Positions 24,061-36,900 are shown, counted from the stretch's first letter. The stretch is DNA of 64,000 bases from Earliella scabrosa (GCA_022605405.1 JABYQQ010000010.1:62001-126000), one strand, 5' to 3'. Program-made: numbers and translations. Notes: a model not told the origin generated them from the sequence alone.

Positions 24061-27000
24061 CTGCTACTGGTGCGTATTACCACCTTTCGCTTGCTACATG
24101 TACTAACCATCTGCCTTCCGTGCGACGACCGATCCCTCCACGAGAGCAATGTCTGAGGCGACAACACAGCGCCTCTGCCAGGGAGTCTCTACCACTCATG
24201 GCCCTCGCACGGGCCGCTGCTTTTTTCCGGGTCTACTCGCACCTCCCTTCGTTCCGCCTGCGCTCCTACGTTCGGTGCCCAACATGGCAAATGTTCGCGA
24301 AGGAGGAGTGTAGCATCCGAGAGCAGACTCGCCAACGCTTCGTTCCGACAACGCGTGCAATACATGAGACCGCAGTACAGAAACCTGTTTCTCGTATGCC
24401 TAGCTAGTGACGCTAGGAACTATTCGGGATGGGGAACAGATCAAGAAGTCCCAACATCCGGTCATTGATGACTTTGCGATCATTGAGCTGCTGAATCCTA
24501 GCCTGTGAGAAGGCGGTGAGGAAACCTAGATACTCGATATCACAATCGAATGTCAACTGATATCGGACGTCTCGTCCGGGACGACCAAGTACAATGGTGA
24601 GAGCGCTCTATAGTTTCTCGTGTTAAGAATGAATAGCGAAGAGTATTGGGTCATTACTCACCGTGTTTGAGGAAATGAGCAGTTGGTCGTCGATAAACTC
24701 CGTAAGGAGGATAGGGATTGGCATACCCAGTGGAGGCCGACTGAAGTGACTTGGTCGTGCAATGAGAACATCTTTTATTAATCAGCTCGACGCCCCAGGA
24801 CAGAAGTACAAGCGCGACGTACAACTGAGTGGCGCCACCTCGGCAATCATAACAAATACGATGTCGAGCTGGCTGCTTCGCGATCGCGGACAAACACGAT
24901 GCTTGTAGGTCGTAATGAGTGCGATGGACGCCCCGGAGAACAAAGGGAATATAGGACTACATAGAGCAAATCTTGAGACAGACACTCTAAGGTGGTAGGT
25001 CCGATACGTACAAGGGTTCCCCATATGCGTATGCAGGATCGCTCACTGTCACGGAGTCCATGCTCGTAACGACGGCAAGTAGGATGCTGAGAATCTGGAG
25101 GTGGCAAGTGGTGGTCAATCGGCAAAGGGAATCAGTGGCGGTTTCTAAAAAGAATGGGAGGGCGGGGCGTCTACGCCATGTGGAAAAGCACGTGGCGCCA
25201 TGTGGCTCCCATGTGGGCGCCTGCCGAGCCTGCGAGGCGGCGCTCCCCCGTGCCGAGCTTGCGAGGCTCCCTGAGTGTCTCGCCGAGCCTGCAAGGCCAG
25301 CGTTGGGCCGGCGTGCTATGGAAGGTGAGAGAGGTGATTGGTGCTGCTACCAGACTACCCTTTGTGCTCTTCACATGACGGGAAATGGCCGGGATTCACT
25401 GTGTTTTTGCCCAACGTAGATAGGACGGTGCGACGTGGGTCGGGATGAGGTCGCCCAACGTAGCACGTGCCGTCGCAACCTTGCGTAGCCAGGGGCGGGA
25501 CGACTACTATGTGCGACATGTTGCAGCGTAGCAAAGGGTGCGCGACATGCCGTATCCAGAGCATGTGCTACCCCCTGCGACGACACCTGGCACAAGGTAG
25601 CCGTGACCCAGACTGGACGACCTAGCGAGACTGAGCAAAGGCCTTGGCTACACGGCTGGAGGCGCTCTATTTGGGTGTTAAGCCATGACCGTGGTCCAGA
25701 GCAATACAGTACTACCCGATCCGATATGTCCAGTTCTCTCTTCACACCACGCGGAATCTTAGATATACGTTTTGTCTCTCGATACATTTGCACTCTAGAC
25801 TGATACTTCCCGCGTCCCAGTCCCGCCCCCGCGTCCTGACCGCATCCCGGGCCTTATCGGAGTCCCGCCCCTTCTCCTAGCACTTGCATTGGCTTTCGCC
25901 CGCGTTGCAGTAGTCACGGATGTCCTGAATAGTAGTGGTGAAAGAGATGTGGTGAGGACATAACAAGATATATATAAGTAGTACCTGGTAGCAAATGGCC
26001 GCCTGCACTGGCGAACGGTTGTCATCGCATCCATGGTCACTACGGGTCGACGCGTCCGTGATCTAGACTTGAACAAAACCAGCGTAGCTGTCTGTGTCAG
26101 AGTATAACTTCAGGAAGTGGTACAGTGCGCACACGTACCAATATTCAAAACCCCATCCGAGTCTCCTATACGCTGTCTCACGTTGTACAATGGGTGGAAT
26201 CCTGAATGGGGAGAGGTCGACTGCTGCTGCCGCGGTCCTGAAGCAACTTGAGCATCGCATAAGTGAGCTGCTCACCAGGTGATGTCGCAAAGCGGTCCTC
26301 TTTGACGTGGAGGTCGCGAGGGCGTAAGAGAAGCGGGCGGATAGGGCTAAAGCCTGGAAGGGTGCGATGTCGCAGATAGTAGGGGGAAGGGTGGCCTCAG
26401 AGGAGTTGTCCATCAGTGAAGACGATGCACTGGTTGGGTTCGAGTTCAATGTTCTTCAGCACAAACAGAGCGTCGCGCATATAAGCCAAAGGGCTGGCAT
26501 CGAGCCCCCGGGCCCTAGACAAGCGACAACGCGTAGCAGGAGGTCTGAAGGGGACAGCGACACGAAGGCGCAAGACAATGCGAAGTCGGGCGCACCCAGC
26601 TCGCGCCTCCCTGGCCCAGGTCGTGTCGCGGACCTCGGTGCTACGTCATGCGGGCCGACCTCGCAACCCTCTGCTACGCTCGCGACACAAGCTCTCTAGT
26701 TCTCTCCAGACCTGCGAGCGACCCCACATCGCATGCCTAAACGCTACACTGTACACATCAGCACAGCAGACATCAGCTAGCTCGCGCTAGGTCTCATCGC
26801 ACGTAGCGGGTCCCTGCTACATCCTCTCTCTAGAGCTCGGACACTCCAGGCGACATACTCCACTCACGCAGTGATTAAAGTATGGGCCCGCAGTACCTCC
26901 CAAGTTAATTTACATGCCTTCCTTGCAATGGGAAAATGAGACAGTAATAGAAAGCCACGGGAAGACACTACTGATGGTAACAGTACATTTAGCACGTTGG

Positions 27001-27460
27001 ACTTTGGGTCAGGGATGTGTACAAATAATATTTGCTCAATGCTCATTCACTGTAGCACGGGTGGCGGGTGGCAGGTGGAGTATGTAACTTGAATGGTCAC
27101 CACCAGAAATGAGAAGTTCAATCTACCATACTGATAATCTGTGTGCTCATGAGCTACATAGATACCAGCTATATGATGAGAGCACGACAATGCGACGGGC
27201 TCAGTGCTCACGGGTTCTTCCACGGGCCGATGGCCGCACATCATTAACTAAGAATGTCTGTCTGATAAATTCTTAATGCTGAGACCACTGTGTACAATCA
27301 GTGCAACCAACAATCACCGTTCTGAAGCTCATGTAGCGTTGAGCCAAAGGCAAAACTTCGTGGCAAAGCCACAGGTGGTGGAATGCTTGTATGTTGACTC
27401 CTTTGAGTAAGCGCCATGTGGGGCAGATCTGCACGGTTTGGGCGCTTTACATTCCTGAAG
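24061..27460. other. Gene-poor interval, no supported gene
   Basis: Many short frames, none convincing. Near 25210-25300 the word CCGAGCCTGCGAGG recurs three times with small changes. A minus-strand reading near 26490-26420 (DALFVLKNIELEPNQCIVF) is protein-like but stops immediately, suggesting gene debris. No terminal repeats or transposase motifs were seen here. Confidence 0.4.
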
Positions 27461-27469
27461 CGCTGGGAC

Positions 27470-28860
27470 CATTCTATTTACTGTCCTCCCGGTAGCTGAT
27501 GTAAGCGGCATGCCAGTCCTCCGTCGCCAAGCGAGGCATCCGGCCGGCGGAGAAGGACCTCCGATCCCCAGATACAGGCAATGGGAGAGTGGAGTATGTC
27601 TGTGTGACATGGAAGCACTCCAACACGCTGCGGAGCTGGGCGAGCGTATTGGAGGTATGCACGGAATACTGGGTGATATAGAGAAAATCAAGCATCGCAC
27701 GGACAGCACGGACACAGACAGCATGGATGAGGCAAACCAATGAGAAATCTCAGACTCCTCGAAAGGGTAGACCGATGATGAGCCCCAGAAGGAAGCAACA
27801 GATGTCCGCATGTTCCTTTCCAGTAACCCTTGAGAGCTTCAAGATTCCCTTCATGAAGAGCCACACTTGGTGGTTCGGAGAAAGCTGTCAGCACCGTGCA
27901 TCTAGTTTTTCTACACCATAAGCTGTCTTGAGCCATGAGACAAGGTGCTTGATGACCTTGATAGAGTTGGTGGAGGATGTCCAGTGTCATTGACTGGAAT
28001 GTATTGCATGAGCACCTTTCCAAGATCTTGCAGAGCTCGATCGGAATCTCAATCAGTTGTACTTTCGACATTGTCACATGGAATGTCACACTTCAAGCAT
28101 CTTCTGTTCTTGCAACAGGTGACCAGGAGTTGCTCCAGATAGTCGCCGATGTACACTGCAAAGATTGGGTGCCCTCGCCACGTGATGTCATCGCCGCTTG
28201 TCATTGCAAGTCCATGCATGCCAGCCTTGACGAGAGGTTTGAGAATCATGGCCATGCATTTGTGAAACAGATTGGCCAGGACACAGCGTTGAGATGTGTT
28301 ACTGGTGGTGTGCTTGAGACGAGAGGCAGGGAAATAGGCGAGAAGGATCTGGCCGTGGCATGACGGCTTGCGGTGTATGTCTTCCGGGAGGTTTCCAATT
28401 GTCATGTACACTGGATGGGCTGTCTTGTTGCCAAATACAAGGAGCTGAGTCTTGTCGGAAGATATGATGATGGGAATGATGTCATCATGATGGTCGCTCC
28501 GAGCCTCCATTTCTCAACCTCCTTCTGTAACACCAGTCAGCCATTCATCTCAGAAAAGCACCGGTAGTATTGATGTACTTGTGTGTCCCACCACTAATGA
28601 CCAGTGTGCACATCAAAATAAACACAAACTTTATGCTCTGGGCTAAACACAAGGATACCTGCGAATTCAGGATTTCCATAGAGCGCACAGATGCACTGAA
28701 TGACGTTGTAGTAGAACACATCAAAGACTTCATCAGCCTCTATCAATCAGTGTTAGTGCCAACCCTGCGACGCTCATGGACTCACGTAGCCAGCAAGGAC
28801 ATCAACCTGCTCATCATCGAGCAGATGGATGTCCTTTTGTAGGTTGGGAATTAGATCGAG
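27470..28860 (-). pseudogene. Plavaka-type DNA transposon relic (transposase)
   Basis: Minus-strand order matches the Plavaka transposase family common in Agaricomycetes (recalled phrases). First, around 28650, KVCVYFDVHTGH-like text, then SSDKTQLLVFGNKTAHPVYM, TIGNLPEDIHRKPSCHGQIL, LANLFHKCMAMILKPL, HPIFAVYIGDYLEQLLVTCC and KCDIP. After a frameshift come LDILHQLYQG (about 27980) and AVRAMLDFLYITQYSVHTSN (about 27700). Family members normally read these phrases without interruption; here frameshifts and stops separate them, so it is inactive. A Ser/Thr-rich N-terminal part may extend to about 29490. No terminal inverted repeats were located. Confidence 0.72.
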
Positions 28861-31372
28861 GAGCGTGTTGTATTGGTGGAGGAGCTTGTAGTCGTGAGCA
28901 CTGATTTAAGAACTCTGAAGCCGGGTCTTGGTGGGGGTGTGTATATGCGCGTATCACATGTTGAATAACACTCACTCAGCAGGAGAACCTCGTTGTCATC
29001 ATTATCTTGCTCTCGCTCAGACCCAGGTCCTCACCATCCGCGGTATTGGTGTGGTGAACTCGCCCAAGGTTGAGGGCCTTGTGCAATCTGAGGAGCAGGT
29101 GTATCACGTGTGGAGCAAGTGGCGTCTTATTGAGACATGCTGACAGAGGCAATGATCAGTAGCAACCAGGTTATATGTGCATACATTCACCTGCGGATTT
29201 TTGTGTTGTAGACCATGGTCCTCAGTGTTCTTCGGAGCTTCTTCTGGCGCTTGCAGGCCTCGGCCTTGGTGTATGGGTGACTGTATGTATGGTCTTGACT
29301 CACGGTCAGTAAATTGCAGTCATGTCCGGTCAGAACGGACGACGACGAGTGCCCATTGGCATTGGAGGCCAGCTGCAAGGGTGTCTGTGTCTGTGGGGTC
29401 TTGGTTGTGATTACGGTGCTGCTAGAGGTTGCTGTTGGCAGAGGCGGGAGAGGTGGGTGTGCTGACACTGGCGGCTGTGTCAGCACACGTGAGACAGCGA
29501 TGTTTTTGGGCAGTTATTCTGGTTCTGTATCCTTGTTCTTGTTTATGGCTTTCTGCTTTTTTCTTGGAGTTGAAGTGTGCCATGAAACACGAGGGTGGGA
29601 GGTTGTGAGTGGAGAAGTTGAGGTTGGAAAGCGGGAAGATGATGGTGGAACAAAGCCAAGACACTCCGCGTCAGGATGTGACGTGTTTAAGTTCCATGAT
29701 CATGTGATTGCACAGGACTCAGGAGCGCCCAATCTGCCACCACCTGCAAGACAGCCTCGCCTCCTGCCATGCCGTAAGACATCGCCTCAAGCCTCGTCAT
29801 GGTCTCCAGAGTCTGGACGCCGCACCTCCTGACTTCCATCCACATGCACTGCTCTCCGTTGAGCCTGCACCGGGACAGCTCTCTGAGACTGGTCAAGTGT
29901 TGAACTCTTCTCACACTTGAGGCTGACGACGAGAACAGACTTGAAGATGAGGATGAGGATATGGCTGTGCACGTGGAGCTGTCATAGGTAGCAGCGACCA
30001 AGACTGAGGAGCAAACAATAAGTATCCTGTCCAGAGCTATGTGCCGCCACCATAGGCTTGTCACTGGTGCTCGATCCATCAAGCTTGTTTGTGCGTCGAG
30101 CTTGTTTGTGGGATGTGTATCTACACAATTTATTTGCTCCATTCATTCGTTATGTGCACGTCCTGGCTATGCTCGAGGTGTCTACATACTGTACCATGTC
30201 AATCTATTTGATGTGACCAGTCACACGTCACAGGCCATGAATTTGGTTGAATTTTGCCTCCGTGTCACCGGTCACAGGAAAAATGGCCGAACGTGCTCTC
30301 TGGACGCCTATCGGCTCTGGCGGCGGCACACTGTCGCACACCCTCAGCTAGCCGAATTCAACTGCCATGTCACAGGTCACCGACTGGTTGGTCAAATTGG
30401 GTCATCCATCTGGCCGTGTCACATATCAGAGGCCTGGTCGAATAGATCGAAATGGTACAGTATTTGAATGGTCTGCTACTGTACTCATATATTTTGCATA
30501 CCTTGATAATGCATTGTTATGCAACCCATTACGTACTCATACTGTTGTGGTGCGACACCACCGAATGCAGACTTTTGCAGTGCACTACAGGGTCTGCAAT
30601 GCATTGCGATGCAGTGCAACACTTCCGAGTTGCCTTGCAATTGCCTTCGGTGTGCTGCTGCAGTCACTATTTTTTGCAAAGCCACCCATGGCTTCCCACA
30701 TTTTGTGCACTTTTGCTAATGTTGTGGGTCTGACAGCACTCCAACATTCTCTCCATTGGTGGATGACAGCTGGTACTAATCAGGAAAAAACAAAATACAT
30801 GTAGCGCTCACCAAGGACTGAGTAGGGGCAGTAGCTCATATAGTCCTCGCAGACGGCCATATAGTATCATGTAGGACATCATAGCTGTTATGATGTACAG
30901 ACATCATTTATATGATACGTCATGACTTCTACACTTATTGTTTGTCTGTTGGTGACTGTACATATTGTCGGGGTGACTTGTACCACATATTTTGGTACAA
31001 TGCTTGTAGCTGCAAGTGGGCGCCTCGTCTCAGGAAACATCCGAGCGGAGTTTGAATCAAGCCACGTCACTTTCAACTTTGCGCTCCTCGTTCCCCTGTC
31101 GTTCCCCATCAACGTTCAGCCACTTGTCTGCATGCCCCCGCACCCGCCTGGTCCTCGTTCGCTATCCATTCCCTGCCTGCTGCCCAATGTCTACCTCCAC
31201 TGCTCAGCCAGCAGTTCGCTCTTCAAGTCTGCCAGATCACTTGTGTCCATGCCCACCCAGCAGTTGTTCGCACTCCCTGCACACCTGTGGCCTATCTGTT
31301 TGTGAGTTCCTCCCACACCTGGACTCGGTCATGCCCACCCACTCAATCATGTCCGTGCCCGCTCCCTTGCTC
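28861..31372. other. Repeat debris, no supported gene
   Basis: 28860-29490 may be the decayed N-terminal part of the Plavaka relic. 30200-30430 repeats GTCAC and GGTCAC words. 30840-30930 contains AT-rich words that pair with each other (CATCATAGCTGTTATGATG). None of the open frames has a recognisable motif. Confidence 0.4.
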
Positions 31373-31475
31373 GCTCTCTATGCCTGCCTGCTCCCTCGCT
31401 CGCTCTCTATGCCTGCCTGCTCCCTCGCTCGCTCTCTATGCCTGTCTGCTCCCTCACTCGCTCTCGATGCGGGCC
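31373..31475. repeat. 29-bp tandem repeat in a CT-rich tract
   Basis: Units begin GCTCTCTATGCCTGCC at 31373, 31402, 31431 and, diverged, at 31460, so the period is exactly 29 bp. The wider CT-rich tract 31110-31870 is open in two plus-strand frames but encodes only Cys/Leu/Pro/Ser low-complexity strings, so it is not called as a gene. Confidence 0.85.
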
Positions 31476-32039
31476 CGCTCGTCCGTGTCCGCCCTTGCCC
31501 GCTTGCTTGCTCTCTAAATCTGCCTGGCCACTTGCTGTTCACATCCATCCGCCCGCCCGCTCTTTCCATGCCCATCTATTCACATGTCTATGCCTGCCTG
31601 CCTGCCTGCTTGTTCTCTGTGCCTGCCGCTTGCTCTGCATGTCCACCCACTCACTCGTGTCTACGTCTGCCAGCCCTCTCACTTTTTTTTCTGCCCACCC
31701 GCTCAGTTGCATTGGCGCCATGCATGTCTATTCACTTGCTCTCCAGGTCTGTCTACTCGTCCACATCTACCTGCCCGTTTGTCTGCTATTTAGCCTACTC
31801 TCTCCCGTCCCACCGCGTCTACCTGCTACGTCTCACCTATGCCGTCGTAGATACATATTGTATTGTATGTAATTGAATAACTGCGTTGAACATTAGTTGT
31901 TGTGCATCCTCGCATTGTGATGCTTGACCGGTGTGCCGTAAGAAAGCCGTTGTAACAGAATGCAAGTTCTGAAACTAGTAACTATGGCCAACTACATGCC
32001 GCTACCTATCACTCATACATGCTAATCAATGCTATGTAA

Positions 32040-32082
32040 GTAGGGACTTGCCTACCCGGCTATCGCGGGTACATACCCTACA
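32040..32082. repeat. Nested inverted repeat (hairpin-forming)
   Basis: GTAGGG pairs with CCCTAC, and inside it TACCCG pairs with CGGGTA. It could form a two-step stem. No adjoining gene explains it; it may be the tip of a small transposon. Confidence 0.6.
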
Positions 32083-32428
32083 TAGTGCCATATAGCCAAG
32101 CCGATTTTTCCTGATGCATTGAACAAGATCTTCTCAACCGTTCTGCCGGTGAAGTGCTGCTCAGCACTGGAGCATGAGGTCCGGTCGATAACTGACTCGC
32201 CTCTATAGGATTATTCTCACTGTCGCCCTTCCCGTCACCGATCAGCAAGACCGCCGACCTCTCCAACCTCTGTGATATTTGGGACAGAGTTTACAGATGC
32301 TGTAGACTTCAGAAGATGCAGAGCTATCTCAGGCGAATTAGACCAAGGTAATCCATCTCAGAAATGCGGAATATAGACTATAGTGAGTTAAGATAGGCTC
32401 TGATAGCTCTGTAGCTCTGTAATCTCTG

Positions 32429-32477
32429 CTGACCTCTGAAATTCAATTTAAGACATTACAGACTTTACAGAGGTCAG
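32429..32477. repeat. 10-bp inverted repeat
   Basis: CTGACCTCTG at 32429 pairs perfectly with CAGAGGTCAG at 32468 across a 29-bp AT-rich loop. Confidence 0.65.
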
Positions 32478-32569
32478 TGGTCTTGCTGATGCGCCCGGGC
32501 CTCCCTGGCATCTCCGTTGCTTTCTTCCATCTCCGACATGTTCTTTTGTTTCTTCTTTGGGTGTTTCGT

Positions 32570-32740
32570 TGGAGTAGGATACGACAGGTGCCAGGCTAGG
32601 CGAGGCTGAGTCAGCAGCGCGTAGGGTACAGCACGAGCACCGCATGTACGCTACGAGAGGTCTCACCACATCTACGAGGACAGTACCGGGCACAGCAACT
32701 AGCCACGGACTCCACCGCTCAGTGCCGAGGGACTACTCCA
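32570..32740 (+). mobile_element. MITE-like short element, left copy
   Basis: This 171-bp block begins TGGAGTA and ends TACTCCA, giving 7-bp terminal inverted repeats. A near-copy lies at 40526..40680 in the same orientation with a few substitutions and short deletions. There is no coding capacity. A target-site duplication is not obvious. Confidence 0.6.
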
Positions 32741-32841
32741 TTTGTGGTGACAACAGCGACTTCGACCCACGCCCCTACGCACCCCAGTAGCCCAGGGAGA
32801 TCGCTAGTGACACCTGCTCTACCCGCCTTTCTGCTGTCATC

Positions 32842-33478
32842 ATGTCATCCCACGCGGATCTCTGGACCACTATCAAGACGGCTGTAAAGAACCTCATCCG
32901 CGACTTCAAGGCCAATCCCTCGTACAGCGCCACATCACAGCGCATGCAACAGCTTCGGAGCTTGGTCACACAGGCGAAGGATTAGGTCAGTGTTCATCAA
33001 GTGTCAGTATCAAGTTTGGGCGACCGCTACGAAGAAGGATACAATGAGGGCCGAAGGATTGGGTATCGGAAGGGTCTCAAGGAGGGTCGCAAGGGGGCAA
33101 CACATAGTGCGTTCCAGGCACGCGAGATGGCTAGTACCGCTGTACAAACACCTTCCCCTGATACCGCCAACTCGTTCACGCAAACCGAGACACCGTCGCA
33201 CACCCACGCAGCATGTCAAGCACAACTATCCGAACCGTCGAATCCCCCGCAGATTCCGTTGTAAACATCACCAACTCTGAGCGTCTTGACTGGGCCTCTG
33301 AGCCCGCACCCCTACTTCTTACCGCGATTGAACACACACCGGCCGCTCTCCACGACTTATTCTCCTTACACTCCGATGGTCATACGCGCCCATTTGGCAC
33401 ATGTCAGCAACGATACCGACGTCTACGAAAACGGAATACTGTCAGATCACGCCCGGCCCCACGTCACGGTTCACAAGG
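32842..33478 (+). pseudogene. Uncharacterised gene interrupted by the Copia insertion; (GX3)n motif
   Basis: One plus-strand frame carries a 47-codon segment from ATG 32842 (MSSHADLWTTIKTAVKNL) to TAG 32985, then in the same frame a charged segment with glycine every fourth residue (GYNEGRRIGYRKGLKEGRKG, about 33030-33090) to TAA 33264, then a final stretch to VTVHK at 33477. The second stop could be removed by a 42-nt intron (33260..33301); the first has no good intron. The frame resumes exactly after the element at 40055 and ends at TAA about 10 codons later, so the retrotransposon entered the 3' end of this gene. The GX3 repeat recalls Yae1/Lto1 proteins, but similarity beyond the periodicity was not seen. 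It may already have been a pseudogene before the insertion. Confidence 0.45.
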
Positions 33479-33857
33479 TGTTGAACCCGGTGGGGCGAAC
33501 GTCCGGCACGGCGGGTAGCAACTACTGGGAAGGCTCTCTCATACTCACCTAGACGGGGTGTTGGTTGTAGAGGCTGGATAGCGATGAGGGTACGAAGTAG
33601 ACTCGAAGTACTTGTGTGCTTTTTGTTACAGGGGCAGTAGGCCTGCTATATATATAGTTGGGCTGGCAGGATTATCTAATACTAAGGCAGTACAGTATCA
33701 TGCGGTCCAGTGCACAGGATGACTGTGCATGTGGTTACATTAATCAGGAGGCTGCGATGCAGCTCCGGTAACCGGGTAATGTGATAAGCGGCTATGCCGT
33801 CTATCACTGCCTCTTGAAGGCTGTGCAGGGCGCCTGTGCGGCGTAGCCTTCTCAACA
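33479..33857 (-). repeat. 3' LTR of the Copia element
   Basis: 379 bp, TG...CA ends within TGTTGA/TCAACA. It contains the alternating TATATATATAG tract also present in the other LTR. It is adjacent to the polypurine tract. Confidence 0.95.
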
Positions 33858-33870
33858 CTCCCCCTTGCTA
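33858..33870 (-). other. Polypurine tract of the Copia element
   Basis: On the minus strand it reads TAGCAAGGGGGAG, abutting the 3' LTR. Plus-strand DNA priming for reverse transcription is expected here. Confidence 0.85.
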
Positions 33871-33905
33871 AGTAACCACTTGGGTACGCAAGCAGAGTAG
33901 GCGCT

Positions 33906-36900
33906 CTAAGCTGCACTAGACTCTCGGAAGTGGAGACCAAGTTGCGAGCGAAACTTCAAGAATTTCACTGCGCCAAGGTTCTTGGTAAATATGTCAGCAG
34001 GGTTGTTATTTCCGTCAATGTAGAAGACGTCAACTATCCCTTTGTCGTGCACTTCACGAATGTAGTGGTAGCGGATGTCGATGTGTTTCGACCTCGGCTC
34101 TGTGACAGGATTCGATGCAATGAAGATCGATCCTTGGTTGTCACCTGACAAAGGTATGTGGCTGACATGATAGCCAAGTTCCGCAAGTAGATTGCGAACC
34201 CAAACTACTTGTCGGCTGCAATCGCTCATCGCCATATATTCTGCTTCCGTAGAAGAGTGAGCGATCGTCTTCTGAGCTCGTGATTGCCACGAGAAGATCC
34301 CATTCGCAAGTTTCAGGAAGAAACCAGTCTGCGATCGGCGAGAGTGGGGATCTGAGGCCCAGTCCGAATCAGTACCAGCGATCAAGCCGGCCTGCGATGC
34401 ACCGTTGTAGACTAAGGAATAGTTCTTTGTCCCAACAAGATATCGGCAAATATAGAGTGCACGATTGAGGTGATCGTCGGAGGGATTTGACGCAAACTGT
34501 GCTAGTTTGGTCACAGCAAAAGCTAAGTCCGGTCTGGTACCAAGCATGAGGTATAGCAGGGATCCAATGACCGTCTGAAACCGTGAACGGAGTTCAGGTT
34601 TTGCTTGTCCTTTGTTGGGAGCAGGGATATATCCTGCAGGCAATGGGGTTGGAGTTGGTCGCGCGTTTGTCATGCCGCAGCGTTCCAGTACTTTCTCCAA
34701 GTAGGCTCGTTGATCCAGATGGATACTTCGGCCTTTGTGCACGATTCGCATACGCAAAAATTCTTTCGCGTCGCCGAGATCGCGGCATTCCCATTTCTTC
34801 ATGAAGCGAGCTTTGAGTTCAGCTACAAGCTTCTTGCTCTTCCCACAAAAGAGAGCATCGTCGACATAGACGATTACAACTACTAGCTGTCCATCTGAGT
34901 GACGCTTGTAGATGTAAATGCCTGCATCGTTGCTGAGCCGTTTGAAGCCCATCAACGTCATGGACTCAGACAAGGTGCACCACCACGCGAGACCTGCCTG
35001 CTTAAGCCCATAGAGAGCACGCTTCAGTTTGAAGACTTTGTGCTTGGTGCCTGGCTTGCGGAAGCCCTCCGGCTGTTCCATATAGATCTCCTCTTCCAGT
35101 TTGCCATAGAGGTAGGCACTACGCACATCAAGACCAGATATGTGCCAGTCTTCGAGTGCAGCAAGCGCGAGTATGAGACGTACTGTCTCAAAGCGCACAA
35201 CTGGAGAGAAGATCTTGTCGAAGTCTTCTCCTTCAACTTGGGAAAAACCCTTCGCAACAAGTCTGGCTTTCTTTCGACCGTCAGATTTGACGTCGAATAC
35301 CCAGCGATTTTTGATCACCTTTCGGCCTTTGGGCCGGTCAACCAAGTCATAGACATCGCGGGCACGAAGAGCCTCTAGTTCTTCGTGACAAGCGGTAAAC
35401 CACTCTTTTCGCTCAGTCTTTGGTAGGCTGGCTATGTCACGGAACGTCCACTCGCGCACATTTAGTGGCGGGACTTGCTCCCCCTCAAGCGGTGGAATCG
35501 CCATCGAAATTAGATTTCGGATTTGGCGCGCTGTGAGGTTTTTACTATCTCCCCCTTTCCGGCATAGGTCTGCCTCATCAACTCGAGTTGGATCACGCAG
35601 CACATCAGCGACTTGCTCTGAAGATTCCTCAGCAGAGTCGTTCTCATCGACTTCTTCCTCATCATCATCTTCTTCTTCATCTGAGGATTCGTCGTCTTCC
35701 CCTTCAGATTCCTCTGGGGGTTGCGCTGAACCACTTTCACTAGGAGCGCCTGAGCGAGGTTCAGGAGACGCGGGTGCAGGCTCAGGGTCTGTTGACTCTG
35801 GTGCATCACCGACCTCGGCGTCGCTACTACTAGATGAAACCACGGGTGTAGATTCCCGTGGCGTGTTCCATTTCGAGGGCGGACGAGAAGGGTTTCTCGA
35901 TTGCGGTAACGATCGTGGTAGTTGTTTGGAAGAGCTAGGTCCGGAAACCGGTGACTCGTTCCGAGAAACAGTTCCAGAAGCAGGGCGAGAGCGACTCGGG
36001 CCTGGCTGGTTAACCATGTTTCTCCACGATGTTTCCCTTTCAACATCCTTGAAAATGTCTGTCGGGTGCCGTGACTCCCCATAGACATTACCCTCGCGAG
36101 TTGGTACTTTTCGCGCTCTATCAGACCGTCGTGGTGAAGGTTCACGATGTCTGGCCGGTGGAGCTGGCGGCGACTGCGGGCGTTGCACAGACACGGGCTG
36201 TTGTACGCGCGGCGGCGAAGACTGTGCTCGCGGCGGCTGACGTACAGGCTGAGGTGGTGCCGGTGGTGCATTAGGTGCGACGTCTCGACCTTTGCCCTTG
36301 TCCTTTTTAGAAGATATGGGAGGACGACGTGGTTCCTCGTCATCATCAGGAGGTAAGAAATGAGTGGGGACCTGGTTCGCAGGTTTCTCTTTCTTTTGAT
36401 CCTCTTCAGGCACAGAGATTGGCCTTTGTCGCTTTGTGTCGTGTCCAGGACACTTCGGAAACAGATGCTCATCAAACACAGCTTGTGCGGCAGTGAAGAT
36501 GACATTGTTTGGCATGCGCATGAATTTATAGTTGTGGCCACCATTGCCAACTCCGAGGTAAACCATCAGTTCAGACTTCGGTGATAGTTTGTTCTTTCGA
36601 ACCTCAGGTGGTAAGAAGACATAAGCACCGCATCCGAAGACGCGCAGGTGGCTAATGTCTGGCTTGGTGCCGTGTAGAAGCTCATACGGTGTACGCCAAT
36701 CTAGGCGTTTCATCGGAGTTCTATTGTAGACATGCGCTGCATGCTCGTATGAGAATTCCCACCAAGACTCAGGAATGCATGCGTCGAAGCGCATTGCCTC
36801 CCCCTTGTCCATTAGAGTGCGTATAATACGCTCTGCTCGACCATTCTGCTGGTGAATGTGTGGTGCAGACGTGAGGATTTCGATCCCACGATCCTTCAGC

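Noticed and set aside
26420..26500. tRNA-like B-box word (GGTTCGAGTTC)
   Set aside because: No matching A box, acceptor stem or cloverleaf could be formed around it.
31016..31876. 286-codon plus-strand open frame rich in Cys, Leu and Ser
   Set aside because: It follows a CT-rich tract with a 29-bp tandem repeat and is open in more than one frame; not a gene.
35510..36550. 346-codon minus-strand open frame inside the Copia element
   Set aside because: It lies in another frame of the acidic linker region of the Gag-Pol gene and is explained by that low-complexity sequence.
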